DNA of 64,000 bases from Micromonospora aurantiaca ATCC 27029 (GCF_000145235.1 NC_014391.1:5030001-5094000), one strand, 5' to 3'; positions 35,233-44,169 are shown, numbered from the stretch's first letter. Notes: generated by a model from the letters alone, not told the origin. Numbers and translations: made by a program.

Positions 35233-35282
35233 AAGGAAGGGCCCCTTATTAACAGACGTCTGTTAATAAGGGGCCCTTCCTT
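35233..35282. repeat. Perfect 50-bp palindrome between mraY and ftsW
   Basis: All 25 base pairs match around the central ACGT; the first half is AAGGAAGGGCCCCTTATTAA followed by CAGAC. It starts 4 nt past the mraY stop on the minus strand. It would form a 25-bp hairpin in RNA of either strand, so it may terminate or process the mraY transcript. I associate similar AAGGAAGGGCCCC palindromes with Micromonosporaceae genomes from memory. Confidence 0.9.
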
Positions 35283-35286
35283 GCAC

Positions 35287-36414
35287 CTAGCTCACCGCGG
35301 CGAGGAACTCGCTGTAGAACAGGCCCAGCGCGATGGCCACGCCGATACCGGCGATGATCCAGAACCGGACCACGATGTTGACCTCGCTCCAGCCCGCCAG
35401 CTCGAAGTGGTGCTGCAACGGCGACATCCGGAACACGCGCTTGCCGGTGGTACGGAAGGAGATGATCTGGATGACCACGGACATCGTGATGATCACGAAG
35501 AGGCCGCCCAGGATCGGCAGCAGCAGGATGGTGCGGGTGGACATCGCCATGCCGGCGATCAGGCCGCCCAGCCCGAGCGCGCCGGTGTCGCCCATGAAGA
35601 TCCGCGCCGGTGACGTGTTCCACCACAGGAAGCCCACGCAGGCGCCGGCCGCCGCGCCGGCGATCAACGCGATCTCCAGCGGGTCGCGCACGGTGTAGCA
35701 GTACGACTCGGTGTAGTTCGGGTCGGCGCACCAGTGCCGGTACTGCCAGAACGCGATCAGCGCGTACGCCGCCAGCACCATCACCGAGGCGCCGGTGGCC
35801 AGGCCGTCCAGGCCGTCGGTGAGGTTGACGCCGTTGGTGGCCGCCATGACCACCATGATGATGACGATCACCGCGCCGATCTTGCCGATCTCCAGCGCCG
35901 GGATGTCCCGGATGAAGCTCAGCGTGGTGCTGCCCACGGTCTCGGTGTTCGTCGCGTTGCCGCCGGCGTCGGTCATGCTGGACGGGAAGTAGACCGCCAC
36001 CGCGCCGAAGACCGCGCCGACCAGGATCTGCCCGGCCAGCTTGCCCCGCTTGTTGAGACCGCCGCTGTGCCGCTTGCGCACCTTCAGGAAGTCGTCGATG
36101 AAGCCGACCGCGCCGGAGAACACCATCAGCCCCAGCAGCACCAGCGCCGTGATGGTCGGCTCGACCTGGGCGATCTGCGCGTCCGGCAGCGTGGTCAGAG
36201 CCAGGTGCCCGGCCACGTACGCGATGACTGTGGCCAGGATGAAGACCACGCCGCCCATGGTCGGCGTGCCCTTCTTGCCCTCGTTGCTGGCGAGCCCGAG
36301 GTTCGATCGGATCGGCTGGCCGGCCTTGAGCCGGGCGAACACCTTGATCGCGATCGGGGTGCCGAACAGCGAGATCAGGAACGCGACCCCGATGGCGACG
36401 ATGACCGCCCTCAT
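35287..36414 (-). CDS. mraY: Phospho-MurNAc-pentapeptide translocase MraY
   Basis: A 375-residue, ten-helix enzyme that attaches phospho-MurNAc-pentapeptide to undecaprenyl phosphate, giving lipid I. Key aspartates are in GFIDDFLKVRK and NGVNLTDGLDGLA; FMGDTGALGLGG and SPLQHHFE (the HHH-type motif) are also present. The ATG at 36414 overlaps the murF stop (ATGA). The 50-bp palindrome follows its stop in the space where murD is usually found. Confidence 0.97.
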   Translation of the reverse strand: MRAVIVAIGVAFLISLFGTPIAIKVFARLKAGQPIRSNLGLASNEGKKGTPTMGGVVFILATVIAYVAGHLALTTLPDAQIAQVEPTITALVLLGLMVFSGAVGFIDDFLKVRKRHSGGLNKRGKLAGQILVGAVFGAVAVYFPSSMTDAGGNATNTETVGSTTLSFIRDIPALEIGKIGAVIVIIMVVMAATNGVNLTDGLDGLATGASVMVLAAYALIAFWQYRHWCADPNYTESYCYTVRDPLEIALIAGAAAGACVGFLWWNTSPARIFMGDTGALGLGGLIAGMAMSTRTILLLPILGGLFVIITMSVVIQIISFRTTGKRVFRMSPLQHHFELAGWSEVNIVVRFWIIAGIGVAIALGLFYSEFLAAVS

Positions 36415-37820
36415 GCGGCGCCGCCCTCCGTCGCACCCTCCCGGGCGTCCGCGCGCAGCGCGTCGGCCACCTCCCAGGTCCGGTACCGGGAGCCCTTCAC
36501 CAGCACCACGTCTCCCGGACGCAGCTCGCTCCGCAGCACCTCGACGGCCGCCGCCTGATCGGTGAGCAGCACCGACTCTCCTCCCCAATTACCTACCGCT
36601 GTCGCGCCCTCGTGGATCGGCGCCGCCGGCTCGCCCACCACGAGCAGCCGGTCCACTCCCAGTTCGGCCGCGAGCCGGCCGACCTGCTGATGCCCCTGAA
36701 GTTCGAAGTCACCCAGCTCGGCCATGTAGCCGAGCACCGCGACGGTACGCCCCTCGCCACGCATGCTGGCCAACGCCCGCAGCGCCACGCCGGTGGAGGC
36801 GGGGTTGGCGTTGTACGAGTCGTCGATCACGGTCACCCCGTCGGGACGCTCGAAGACGTCCATCCGCCGGGTCGAGACCAGGCCCAGCTCGTTCAGCGCC
36901 GCCGCCAGGTCCGGCAGCGGCAGGCCCAGCTCCCGGCCGACAGCCGCGGCGGCGAGCGAGTTGGAGACCTGGTGCCGGCCGGTCAGCCCGAGCCGCACGG
37001 GCGCGCTGCCCTCCGGGGTGACGAGGGTGTACGAGGGCCGTCCCCGGCCGTCGAGCGTCACGTCCACGGCGCGTACGTCGGCGCGCTCCGACTCGCCGTA
37101 GCGGACCACCCGGGCCCGGGTACGCGACGCCATCGCGTCGACCCGCGGGTCGTCGGCGTTGAGCACCGCCAGCCCGTCGGAGGGCAGCGCCTCGACCAGT
37201 TCGCCCTTGGCGAGCGCGATGGTCTCCACCGAGCCGAACTCGCCCAGGTGCGCCACGCCCACGTTGAGCACCACGGAGATCCGCGGCGGCACCACGTCGC
37301 ACAGGTAGCGGACGTGCCCGACCCCGCGGGCGCCCTTCTCCATCACCAGGTAGCGGGTCTCCGGCGTGGCCTGCAACGCGGTGTACGGGTGCCCCAGCTC
37401 GTTGTTGAACGAGCCGGGCGGCGCCACCGTCGGGCCGAGCCGCACCGCGAGCTGGGCGATCAGGTCCTTGGTGGTGGTCTTGCCGGACGAGCCGGTCAGC
37501 CCGATCACGGTCAGCCCGGGCAGCCGGTCCACCACCGCGCGGGCCAGCCGGCCCATCGCGTCGAGCGCGTCGCCGACGAGCACCATCGGCACGCCCGACA
37601 CCTCCCGGGTGCCGAGCACCGCCACCGCGCCGGCCGAGATCGCACCGGCCGCGTAGTCGTGGCCGTCGACACGCTCGCCGGGGAAGGCGACGAACAGCCC
37701 GCCCCGGTTCACCTTGCGGGAGTCGAACTCGACGGTGCCGGTGACCCGGGCGTCCGGGTCGGCGCCGACGAGCCGGCCGTCGACGGCGGCGGCCACCTCG
37801 GCCAGCGTCAGCGGGATCAC
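36411..37820 (-). CDS. murF: UDP-MurNAc-tripeptide-D-alanyl-D-alanine ligase MurF
   Basis: A 469-residue Mur ligase adding D-Ala-D-Ala. The N-terminal FDSRKVNRGGLFVAFPGERVDGHDY block, P-loop GSSGKTT at 110-116, MEKGARGVGHV and DDSYNANPASTGVAL are family features. It overlaps both neighbours by 4 nt (murE stop with its ATG; its stop with mraY ATG), giving a tightly coupled murE-murF-mraY run. Confidence 0.97.
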   Translation of the reverse strand: MIPLTLAEVAAAVDGRLVGADPDARVTGTVEFDSRKVNRGGLFVAFPGERVDGHDYAAGAISAGAVAVLGTREVSGVPMVLVGDALDAMGRLARAVVDRLPGLTVIGLTGSSGKTTTKDLIAQLAVRLGPTVAPPGSFNNELGHPYTALQATPETRYLVMEKGARGVGHVRYLCDVVPPRISVVLNVGVAHLGEFGSVETIALAKGELVEALPSDGLAVLNADDPRVDAMASRTRARVVRYGESERADVRAVDVTLDGRGRPSYTLVTPEGSAPVRLGLTGRHQVSNSLAAAAVGRELGLPLPDLAAALNELGLVSTRRMDVFERPDGVTVIDDSYNANPASTGVALRALASMRGEGRTVAVLGYMAELGDFELQGHQQVGRLAAELGVDRLLVVGEPAAPIHEGATAVGNWGGESVLLTDQAAAVEVLRSELRPGDVVLVKGSRYRTWEVADALRADAREGATEGGAA

Positions 37821-39340
37821 CGCTGACCCACCAGGTCACCGAAGCGGGCGCGCAGCGCCGCCGCCAGCTCCACCCGGTCGTCGAACGGCAGCACCTCGCC
37901 GCCGATCTCCTGGCCGCGTTCCTGGCCCTTGCCCAGCACCGCCACCACGTCACCCGGTTCGGCCACCCGGACCGCCTCCTCGATCGCAGCCCGCCGCCCG
38001 GGCACCTCGATGACGCGGGCCGGGGTCGCGGCGGCGTACGCGCCGGCGAGCACCTCGGCCCGGATCGCGGCCGGGTCCTCCGTCCGCGGGTTGTCGTCGG
38101 TCACGAGCACCACGTCGGCGCCGCGCGCGGCCACGCCGCCCATCACCGGCCGCTTGCCCCGGTCCCGGTCGCCGCCGGCGCCCAGCACGCAGATCAGCCG
38201 GCCTTCGGTCAGGTCGCGCAGCGCGATGAGCACCGCCTCGATCGCGTTGGCCTTGTGCGCGTAGTCGACCACCCCGCGCACCGGGGCGTCGCCGCTGACC
38301 AGTTCCAGCCGGCCGGGCACGCCACCGCAGGCGGCCACGCCGCGCGCCGCGGTCTCCGGGTCCACCCCGACGGCGACCAGCAGCGCCACCGCCAACAGCG
38401 CGTTCGCCACGTTGTGCCGGCCGGGCAGCGCCACGCCGGTGGGCAGCGCCAGACCGTCCGGCCCGTGCAGCGTGAAGCGCTGCGCGTAGCCCTCGCCGTC
38501 GATGCCGTCGGCCCACCAGGTCGCGTCCGGGTCGCCGGCCGCCGAGTAGGTGACGGTGCCCGGCTTGTGCAGCGGACGCAGCGCCGGGTCGTCGTGGTTG
38601 AGCACCTCGACCCGGCAGCGGCCGTCGAACAGCTTGGCCTTGGCCGCGAAGTAGTCCGCCTCGTCGGCGTGGAAGTCCAGGTGGTCGGAGCCGAAGTTGG
38701 TGTAGCCGCCGACGTCGAACCGGACGCCGCCGACCCGGCCCATGGCGAGGGCGTGGCTGGACACCTCCATGACCACCGTGTCCACCCCGTGCTCGCGGGC
38801 CACCGCGAGCATGGCGTGCAGGTCGGTGGCCTCCGGGGTGGTCCGGACGCTGTCGATCACCAGGTCGCCGAGGCGGGTCTCCACGGTGCCGATCAGCCCG
38901 GTGACGTGCCCGGCAGCCCGCAGCCCCGACTCGACCAGATAACTGGTGGAGGTCTTGCCGGCGGTGCCGGTCACCCCGATCACGGTCAGGCCGGCGGTCG
39001 GGTCGCCGTAGACGGTCGCGGCCACCTCGCCGAGCGCGTCGCGCGGGTCGGCGACGACGAGCACGGGCAGGCCGGTCCCGGCGGCCAGCGCCACACCTGC
39101 CGGGTCGGTCAGCAGGGCCACCGCGCCCGCCTCCGCCGCCGCTGCGGCGAACTCCGCGCCGTGGCGCCGGGCACCGGGCAGGGCGGCGTACAGGTCGCCG
39201 GGGCGTACCTCCTGGCTGGCGTGGGTCACGCCGGTGACGGCCAGGTCGGCGGCCTCCTCCGGCGGGGTCGCCGCCACGCGGTCGGCGAGGTCGCCGAGCC
39301 GTACGGGACGCACGGTTGTGGGACGTGGATTGCCGGGCAC
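37817..39340 (-). CDS. murE: UDP-MurNAc-dipeptide-diaminopimelate ligase MurE
   Basis: A 507-residue Mur ligase. The P-loop is in VTGTAGKTSTSYLVE; SSHALAMGRVGGVRFDVGGYTNFGSDHLDFH and the DNPR motif in VTDDNPRTEDP are present. DNPR marks enzymes that add meso-diaminopimelate rather than lysine, consistent with actinobacterial walls. I chose the GTG at 39340 because TAGGGT lies 8 nt upstream on the minus strand; an ATG at 39379 would start before that promoter element. The gap to ftsI is about 90 nt and holds this promoter. Confidence 0.95.
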   Translation of the reverse strand: MPGNPRPTTVRPVRLGDLADRVAATPPEEAADLAVTGVTHASQEVRPGDLYAALPGARRHGAEFAAAAAEAGAVALLTDPAGVALAAGTGLPVLVVADPRDALGEVAATVYGDPTAGLTVIGVTGTAGKTSTSYLVESGLRAAGHVTGLIGTVETRLGDLVIDSVRTTPEATDLHAMLAVAREHGVDTVVMEVSSHALAMGRVGGVRFDVGGYTNFGSDHLDFHADEADYFAAKAKLFDGRCRVEVLNHDDPALRPLHKPGTVTYSAAGDPDATWWADGIDGEGYAQRFTLHGPDGLALPTGVALPGRHNVANALLAVALLVAVGVDPETAARGVAACGGVPGRLELVSGDAPVRGVVDYAHKANAIEAVLIALRDLTEGRLICVLGAGGDRDRGKRPVMGGVAARGADVVLVTDDNPRTEDPAAIRAEVLAGAYAAATPARVIEVPGRRAAIEEAVRVAEPGDVVAVLGKGQERGQEIGGEVLPFDDRVELAAALRARFGDLVGQR

Positions 39341-39348
39341 GGCGTCAG

Positions 39349-39354
39349 ACCCTA
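39349..39354 (-). promoter_or_regulatory. murE -10 element
   Basis: TAGGGT on the minus strand is 8 nt before the GTG of murE. It suggests an internal, possibly leaderless promoter inside the dcw cluster. No good -35 is visible. Confidence 0.45.
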
Positions 39355-39431
39355 CCCGGTCGTCCGGTTCCGACCGCACAGCCGCCCCGGTGGTTCGTCG
39401 CCACTCACCGATGATGTCCCGCCGTCCCCGC

Positions 39432-41645
39432 TCAGCGCGGAAAGACCTCGAACTTCGGGGACTTGTTGGTGAGCGACGGCGGCACCCGGTAGTGGCGGAG
39501 AGTGAAGCCCATCATCTCCCGGAAAGCCGGCGCGGCGACCGCGCCGCCCCCGCCGCCGGGGCTCCACACGAACACCGCGACCACGTACCGGGGGTTCTCC
39601 GCCGGGGCCATGCCGATGAACGAGCCGACCTCGCCGGGCTGCTGCTTGCCGCCGTCGTAGCGCAGACCGGTGCCGGTCTTGCCGGCCACCCGGTATCCGG
39701 GTACGGCGGCGGCCAGACCGGTCGCCCGGCCGTCCGGGCCGTCGACCGTGGTGACCGCCTCCATCATCCGGCGCAGCGCCGCTGCGTTGGCCGGGCTGAG
39801 CACCGAGCGGGTGGTGGGCGCCGCGGCGGGGCTGCGCTCGCCGTCCGCGCCGATGGTCTCCTTGACCAGGTGCGGCTGCACGTACGTGCCGTTGTTGGCG
39901 ATGGTGGCGTACGCGGCGGCCATCTGCAGCGGCGTGGCGTCCACGCTGTGCCCGATCGGCACCGACCCGTACGCCGAGCCGCTCCACTGGTCCGGCGGCA
40001 GCAGCCGGCCGGCCGCCTCGCCGGGCATGCCCTCACCGGTGGCCTGGCCCAGCCCGAACCGCTTCTGGTAGTCGAACAGCCGGTCCTTGCCCAGCTTCTC
40101 GGCGATCTCGATGGTGCCGACGTTCGACGAGAAGGCGAGCATGCCGGGGATGCTCATGGTGCGGCCGCCGACCGGGTGGGTGTCGCGGAAGGTGACGCCG
40201 CCCCGGACGATCGTGTCGGCGACCGGGAACGCGGTGTCCGGCGTGATCACGCCCTCCTGGAGAGCCGCGCCGTACGTGATCGCCTTGTGGATCGAGCCGG
40301 GGTCGACCACGAACGTGGTGGCCGCGTCGTCCCGGTCGGCCGGGGAACCGACCTTGGTGGGGTTGGCCGCGTCGTACGTCGGCTGGCTGGCCTGCGCCAG
40401 CACCTCACCGCTCGGCACCTCGATGATCACCGCGGCGCCGACGCTGCCCTTCACCTTGGCCGTCTGCTTCGCCAGGATCCGCTGCGTCATGAACTGGAGG
40501 TCCCGGTCGACGGTGAGCTTCAGCGAGCTGCCCGGCTGCGGCTGGGTGGTGCGGCTGTAGCCGCCGGGGATGGGCGCGGCCAGGTCTCCGAGGCCCACCT
40601 CGTAGGTCCGCTTGCCGGCCTGTCCGCGCAGCACGTCGTCGTACTTGGCCTCCAGCCCCTCCAGGCCGTTCATGTCCTGGCTGACGAAGCCGATCAGGTT
40701 CGCCGCCAGGTCGCCGCCGGGCACCTCGCGCCGCTCGTCGCGGTGCACGTTGATGCCGGCCAGGTCGAGTTCCATGATCCGCTTGGCGGTGCCGATCTCC
40801 ACACCGCGGGCCAGGTAGACGAACTGCAACGGGGTGTCGGTGCCGGGCAGGGTGCGCTTGTGCATCTTCTCGGCCAGGTCGGACACGGGCACGCCGAGCA
40901 GCGGGGAGAGCAGGCGCGCGGTGGCGAACCGGTCCTTGACCCGGGTGGGGTCGGCGAACACGTACCGGGCCTCGACGCTGTGCGCCAGCGGCTCGCCGCC
41001 GCGGTCGAGGATCGCCCCGCGCGGGGCCGGCAGCTCGACCACGGCGAGCCGGTTGGGCAGGCCGCCGTCGGCGTACGCCGGGGTGTCCACGGTCTGGAGG
41101 TAGACCAGCCGCACGCCGATGCTGGCGAACAACGCCAGCGCCAGCACGGTGCCGAGCCGCAGCCGCCGGCGCGGGTCGCCGAGTCGCGGCGGCCGGCGCG
41201 GCTTGCGTACCGGCCGGCGGGGCTGCGCGGCCGGGCGGCGCGGCTGGGACCGGCGGCGCGGCGGCGCGTCCTCGTCGTCGTCGTCGAACGGTTCCCGCAC
41301 CGGCCGGGACGAGACGGTCCGCACCACGCCGGCCCGGCCGCCCGCGGCGGTGGACCGGCGGCCGGACCGGGCGCCGTCGGTCGCGGGCTCGCGGGTGCCG
41401 GCACGCCCCGCCCGGCCGCCGTCGAGCACCTGCAACGCGGGCCGGAACGGGTCGCCGGACCGGTTGCTGCGGGGGGTACGCCGTTGCTCCGCGCCGCCGC
41501 CCTCGCGCACGGTCCGCCCGCGCGGCGTGTACGCGCGGGCGTCGGAGATCCCGCCGAGGCCCGGCTCGCGCGGCTCCGACCCCCGCGACGATCCGCGCCG
41601 GGAGCCCGTGGCGTCCCGGCGCGGATCATCCGATCTCGGCGGCAT
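39432..41645 (-). CDS. ftsI: Septal transpeptidase FtsI (class B penicillin-binding protein)
   Basis: A 737-residue class B PBP. A long basic/Pro-rich cytoplasmic region (1-155), one membrane helix (about 157-180), the PBP dimerisation domain, and the transpeptidase domain with SxxK as SIHK at S451-K454, SSN at 506-508 and KTGT at 656-659. It cross-links septal peptidoglycan together with FtsW. The cytoplasmic extension is longer than in E. coli PBP3. It lies 3 nt from the ftsL stop. Confidence 0.95.
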   Translation of the reverse strand: MPPRSDDPRRDATGSRRGSSRGSEPREPGLGGISDARAYTPRGRTVREGGGAEQRRTPRSNRSGDPFRPALQVLDGGRAGRAGTREPATDGARSGRRSTAAGGRAGVVRTVSSRPVREPFDDDDEDAPPRRRSQPRRPAAQPRRPVRKPRRPPRLGDPRRRLRLGTVLALALFASIGVRLVYLQTVDTPAYADGGLPNRLAVVELPAPRGAILDRGGEPLAHSVEARYVFADPTRVKDRFATARLLSPLLGVPVSDLAEKMHKRTLPGTDTPLQFVYLARGVEIGTAKRIMELDLAGINVHRDERREVPGGDLAANLIGFVSQDMNGLEGLEAKYDDVLRGQAGKRTYEVGLGDLAAPIPGGYSRTTQPQPGSSLKLTVDRDLQFMTQRILAKQTAKVKGSVGAAVIIEVPSGEVLAQASQPTYDAANPTKVGSPADRDDAATTFVVDPGSIHKAITYGAALQEGVITPDTAFPVADTIVRGGVTFRDTHPVGGRTMSIPGMLAFSSNVGTIEIAEKLGKDRLFDYQKRFGLGQATGEGMPGEAAGRLLPPDQWSGSAYGSVPIGHSVDATPLQMAAAYATIANNGTYVQPHLVKETIGADGERSPAAAPTTRSVLSPANAAALRRMMEAVTTVDGPDGRATGLAAAVPGYRVAGKTGTGLRYDGGKQQPGEVGSFIGMAPAENPRYVVAVFVWSPGGGGGAVAAPAFREMMGFTLRHYRVPPSLTNKSPKFEVFPR

Positions 41646-41648
41646 CGC

Positions 41649-42230
41649 TCAGCCTCCGTTGCCCTGCTGGCTGGTGACCGACGGGGCACCCTGCGCGGGG
41701 TGCGGCACCCCGATGGTCTGCCCGTCCGGCAGCCGGATGTAGGCCGGGTCCTCGGACTCGACGAGGCCGAGCCGCCGTGCGTTGGCGGTCAGGTTGCCGG
41801 GCGCCTCCTGCTTCGCGATCTCCTTCTTCAGCTCCTGCTCGTCCACGTCCAGCTTGGCCTGCTGCTGCTGGAGCTTCTCCAGCTTGAACGCGTTCTCGTT
41901 GATCTTGGTGTTGACCGCCAGGATGCCCAGCACCCCGCCGACCACCAGCACCAGGATCAGCGCGACGAACGGTGCCCGGGGCACCCGGATCGGCGCCGGC
42001 GGGGCGACCCGCAGGCGCGGCGCGGGCGCACCGGTGACCCGGGTACGCTCGGCCGGCCGCAGGGCGGCACTGCCCTGCGTCGGGAACTCGCGCGCCCCCC
42101 GGGCGCGAGTTGCCTCCCGGCGGTCGGTCGCCGTCGTGTCCCGCGTGGTGCGCTGCGCCGCGGTCCGGCCCCCCGACCGCGGTGCGCGCTGCCCGACGGC
42201 TCCCCGGCCGTCGCGCTTCTCGACGTTCAT
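41649..42230 (-). CDS. ftsL: FtsL-like divisome protein
   Basis: A 193-residue bitopic protein: an Arg/Ala-rich cytoplasmic half (1-85), one membrane helix (about 87-108, FVALILVLVVGGVLGILAV), then a leucine-zipper-like coiled coil (NENAFKLEKLQQQQAKLDVDEQELKKEIAKQE) and an extracytoplasmic tail. Position between rsmH and ftsI plus this layout identify FtsL, which is poorly conserved. The ATG has GGAGGGG just upstream and overlaps the rsmH stop. Confidence 0.88.
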   Translation of the reverse strand: MNVEKRDGRGAVGQRAPRSGGRTAAQRTTRDTTATDRREATRARGAREFPTQGSAALRPAERTRVTGAPAPRLRVAPPAPIRVPRAPFVALILVLVVGGVLGILAVNTKINENAFKLEKLQQQQAKLDVDEQELKKEIAKQEAPGNLTANARRLGLVESEDPAYIRLPDGQTIGVPHPAQGAPSVTSQQGNGG

Positions 42231-43336
42231 GTCCCCTCCCCCTCCTCGTCCGTCCCGTTCGCGTCCCCCGGGGCCGACCGCGGGTCCTTGCCGGACCCCG
42301 GTGACCCCGTCCCCGGTTGGTGCATCGCCTTCACCCGGCGGCGGTACCGTTCGCGGTCGGTACGCCCCTGCCGGGCCGCCTCCGGGTCGAGCCGTTCCGC
42401 GGCCCGCAGCCGCACCGAGGCGGCACGCGGGTTCGCGGCCACCTCCGCCTCCCCGGGCAGCTCGGCGCCCCGGCTCAACAGCCGGAACGTCGGGCCCGAC
42501 CCGGGCAGTTCGACCGGGAGGTCGACCGGGCCCTTACTGCGGACCCGGTCGGCGAGCGCCTGCTTGGTGAGCCGGTCCTCCAGCGAGTGGTAGGACAGGA
42601 CCACCATGCGGCCGCCCACTGTGAGCTTGTCCAGAGCAGCCGGCAGCGCCGTCTCCAGCGCTGCCAGTTCTCTGTTTACCTCGATCCGCAAAGCCTGAAA
42701 CGTTCTCTTTGCCGGGTGTCCACCGGTTCGTCGGGCCGGTGCCGGAATGGCGTCCCGGACCAGCTCGGCCAGCCGGGCCGAGGACGTGATCCGGTTGCGC
42801 TCCCGTTCCCGGATGATCGCCGAGGCGATCTTCCCGGCGAACTTCTCCTCGCCGTACACCCGCAGCAGGCGGGCCAGGTCCGGGTGGGAGTACGTGTTGA
42901 CCACCTCTTCGGCGGTCACCCCCCGGGTCTGGTCCATCCGCATGTCCAGCGGCGCGTCCTGCGCGTACGCGAACCCGCGGTCGGGCGCGTCGAGTTGCAG
43001 GGACGAGACGCCGAGGTCGAACAGCACCCCGTCGATCGCCGGGTAACCGAGCCGATCGAGCACCTCGGGCAGCTCGTCGTAGACGGCGTGCTCCAGGTGG
43101 ATCCGGTCGGCGAACCGGGCCAGGCGGACCCGCGCGTGGGCGAGCGCCTCGGTGTCCCGGTCCAGGCCGATCAGCACCGTGTCCGGATGCGCCGAGAGCA
43201 CTGCCTCGGCGTGCCCGGCCAGGCCGAGCGTGGCGTCGACGTGGACGGTGCGACCGGGCCGGCCCAGTGCGGGGGCCAGCAGCTCGAGACACCGCTCGAG
43301 CAGCACCGGCACGTGCGTGCCGCGTAGCTCCCCCAT
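42227..43336 (-). CDS. rsmH: 16S rRNA (cytosine-1402 N4)-methyltransferase RsmH
   Basis: A 369-residue methyltransferase. HVPVLLERCLELLAP opens the domain, followed by the SAM site VDATLGLAGHAEAVL, LFDLGVSSLQLD, DMRMDQ, and the C-terminal SYHSLEDR. The SAM loop reads GLAGH where most homologues have GLGGH. I placed the start at the ATG at 43336, where homology begins and GGGGTGGGGG lies upstream; ATG 43402 and GTG 43372 are in-frame alternatives. It is the second gene of the dcw cluster. Confidence 0.94.
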   Translation of the reverse strand: MGELRGTHVPVLLERCLELLAPALGRPGRTVHVDATLGLAGHAEAVLSAHPDTVLIGLDRDTEALAHARVRLARFADRIHLEHAVYDELPEVLDRLGYPAIDGVLFDLGVSSLQLDAPDRGFAYAQDAPLDMRMDQTRGVTAEEVVNTYSHPDLARLLRVYGEEKFAGKIASAIIRERERNRITSSARLAELVRDAIPAPARRTGGHPAKRTFQALRIEVNRELAALETALPAALDKLTVGGRMVVLSYHSLEDRLTKQALADRVRSKGPVDLPVELPGSGPTFRLLSRGAELPGEAEVAANPRAASVRLRAAERLDPEAARQGRTDRERYRRRVKAMHQPGTGSPGSGKDPRSAPGDANGTDEEGEGT

Positions 43337-43540
43337 CTCGACCCCCACCCCGTTCGCCAACCGTTCCGTCACGTGTCCGTCGTCGCCACGACGCCTCGCC
43401 ATACCGCCAGATCCCCATCCGCTCCCGCCCGCCGGAGGCCGCGGCCCTCCGTGTCGGATCGTGCGCCTGGCACCGGGGAAGGGGTGCCAGGAACTCGAAA
43501 GCGGCTGGAGATCTCGCAGTACGTCGGGCGCCGTCACGCC

Positions 43541-43972
43541 CTACAGACCGCCGGGCAGCACCCCCTCCTCGATGTCGGCGAAGTCGTCTTCGCTCTCCGC
43601 GAGGTAGGCCTCCCAGGCCGCCTTGTCCCAGATCTCCACCCGGGTGCTCGCTCCGATCACGACCAGATCCCGGTCCAGTGCCGCGTACGACCGCAGGTGG
43701 CCGGGAATGGTGACCCGCCCCTGCTTGTCCGGCACCTCGTCGTGCGCGCTGGCGAAGAAGACCCGGCTGTAGGCCCGGGCCGCCTTGCTCGTCATCGGCT
43801 GCGCGCGCAACTGGTCGGCGATCCGCTGGAACTCGGGCATCGGGAAGACGTAGAGGCAGCGCTCCTGCCCTTTGGTGATCACGACACCCCCCGCCAGTTC
43901 GTCCCGGAACTTCGCCGGCAGGATCAACCGGCCTTTGTCGTCCAGGCGCGGAGTGTGGGTGCCGAGGAACAT
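43541..43972 (-). CDS. mraZ: Transcription regulator MraZ
   Basis: A 143-residue protein with two SpoVT-AbrB half-domains: DDKGRLILPAKFRDEL near residues 10-26 and DKQGRVTIPGHLRSYAAL near 81-98. MraZ forms ring oligomers and represses its own operon by binding short direct repeats before mraZ in E. coli and other bacteria. The ATG follows GAGGGGG. It is the first gene of the dcw cluster; matching repeats lie over its promoter. Confidence 0.96.
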   Translation of the reverse strand: MFLGTHTPRLDDKGRLILPAKFRDELAGGVVITKGQERCLYVFPMPEFQRIADQLRAQPMTSKAARAYSRVFFASAHDEVPDKQGRVTIPGHLRSYAALDRDLVVIGASTRVEIWDKAAWEAYLAESEDDFADIEEGVLPGGL

Positions 43973-44056
43973 CGGCCCAACCCCCTCGCCCTGAGCGGCG
44001 TTCGCGGCGCCGCTGACCCCCCGGGCCGGTGTGGCCCTCCCGGCCTCACCATCGCG

Positions 44057-44088
44057 CCCCACTCTACTCCACTTCCCTCCACCTGCAA
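44057..44088 (-). promoter_or_regulatory. mraZ promoter covered by three MraZ-type direct repeats
   Basis: On the minus strand GTGGAG (44082-44077), GTGGAG (44072-44067) and GTGGGG (44062-44057) recur every 10 bp exactly. TTGCAG (44088-44083) and TAGAGT (44066-44061) form a -35/-10 pair with a 16-bp spacer, so repeats 1-2 fill the spacer and repeat 3 abuts the -10. E. coli MraZ binds TGGGN repeats spaced by 5 nt, the same 10-bp period. Autorepression is strongly suggested. Confidence 0.75.
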
Positions 44089-44144
44089 CCAGAATCGCCC
44101 GCGCGGCGTGGCGTTTCCGCGCGCAAAACCGCACGTCAACGCGG

Positions 44145-44169
44145 GTGGGGCGGAGTGGAGGGGGTGGGG
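44145..44169 (+). promoter_or_regulatory. Second set of GTGGRG repeats, oriented toward murT
   Basis: GTGGGG (44145), GTGGAG (44155) and GTGGGG (44164) on the plus strand have periods of 10 and 9 bp. They mirror the mraZ set and lie about 145 nt before murT. The region is G-rich, so chance is possible. Confidence 0.4.
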
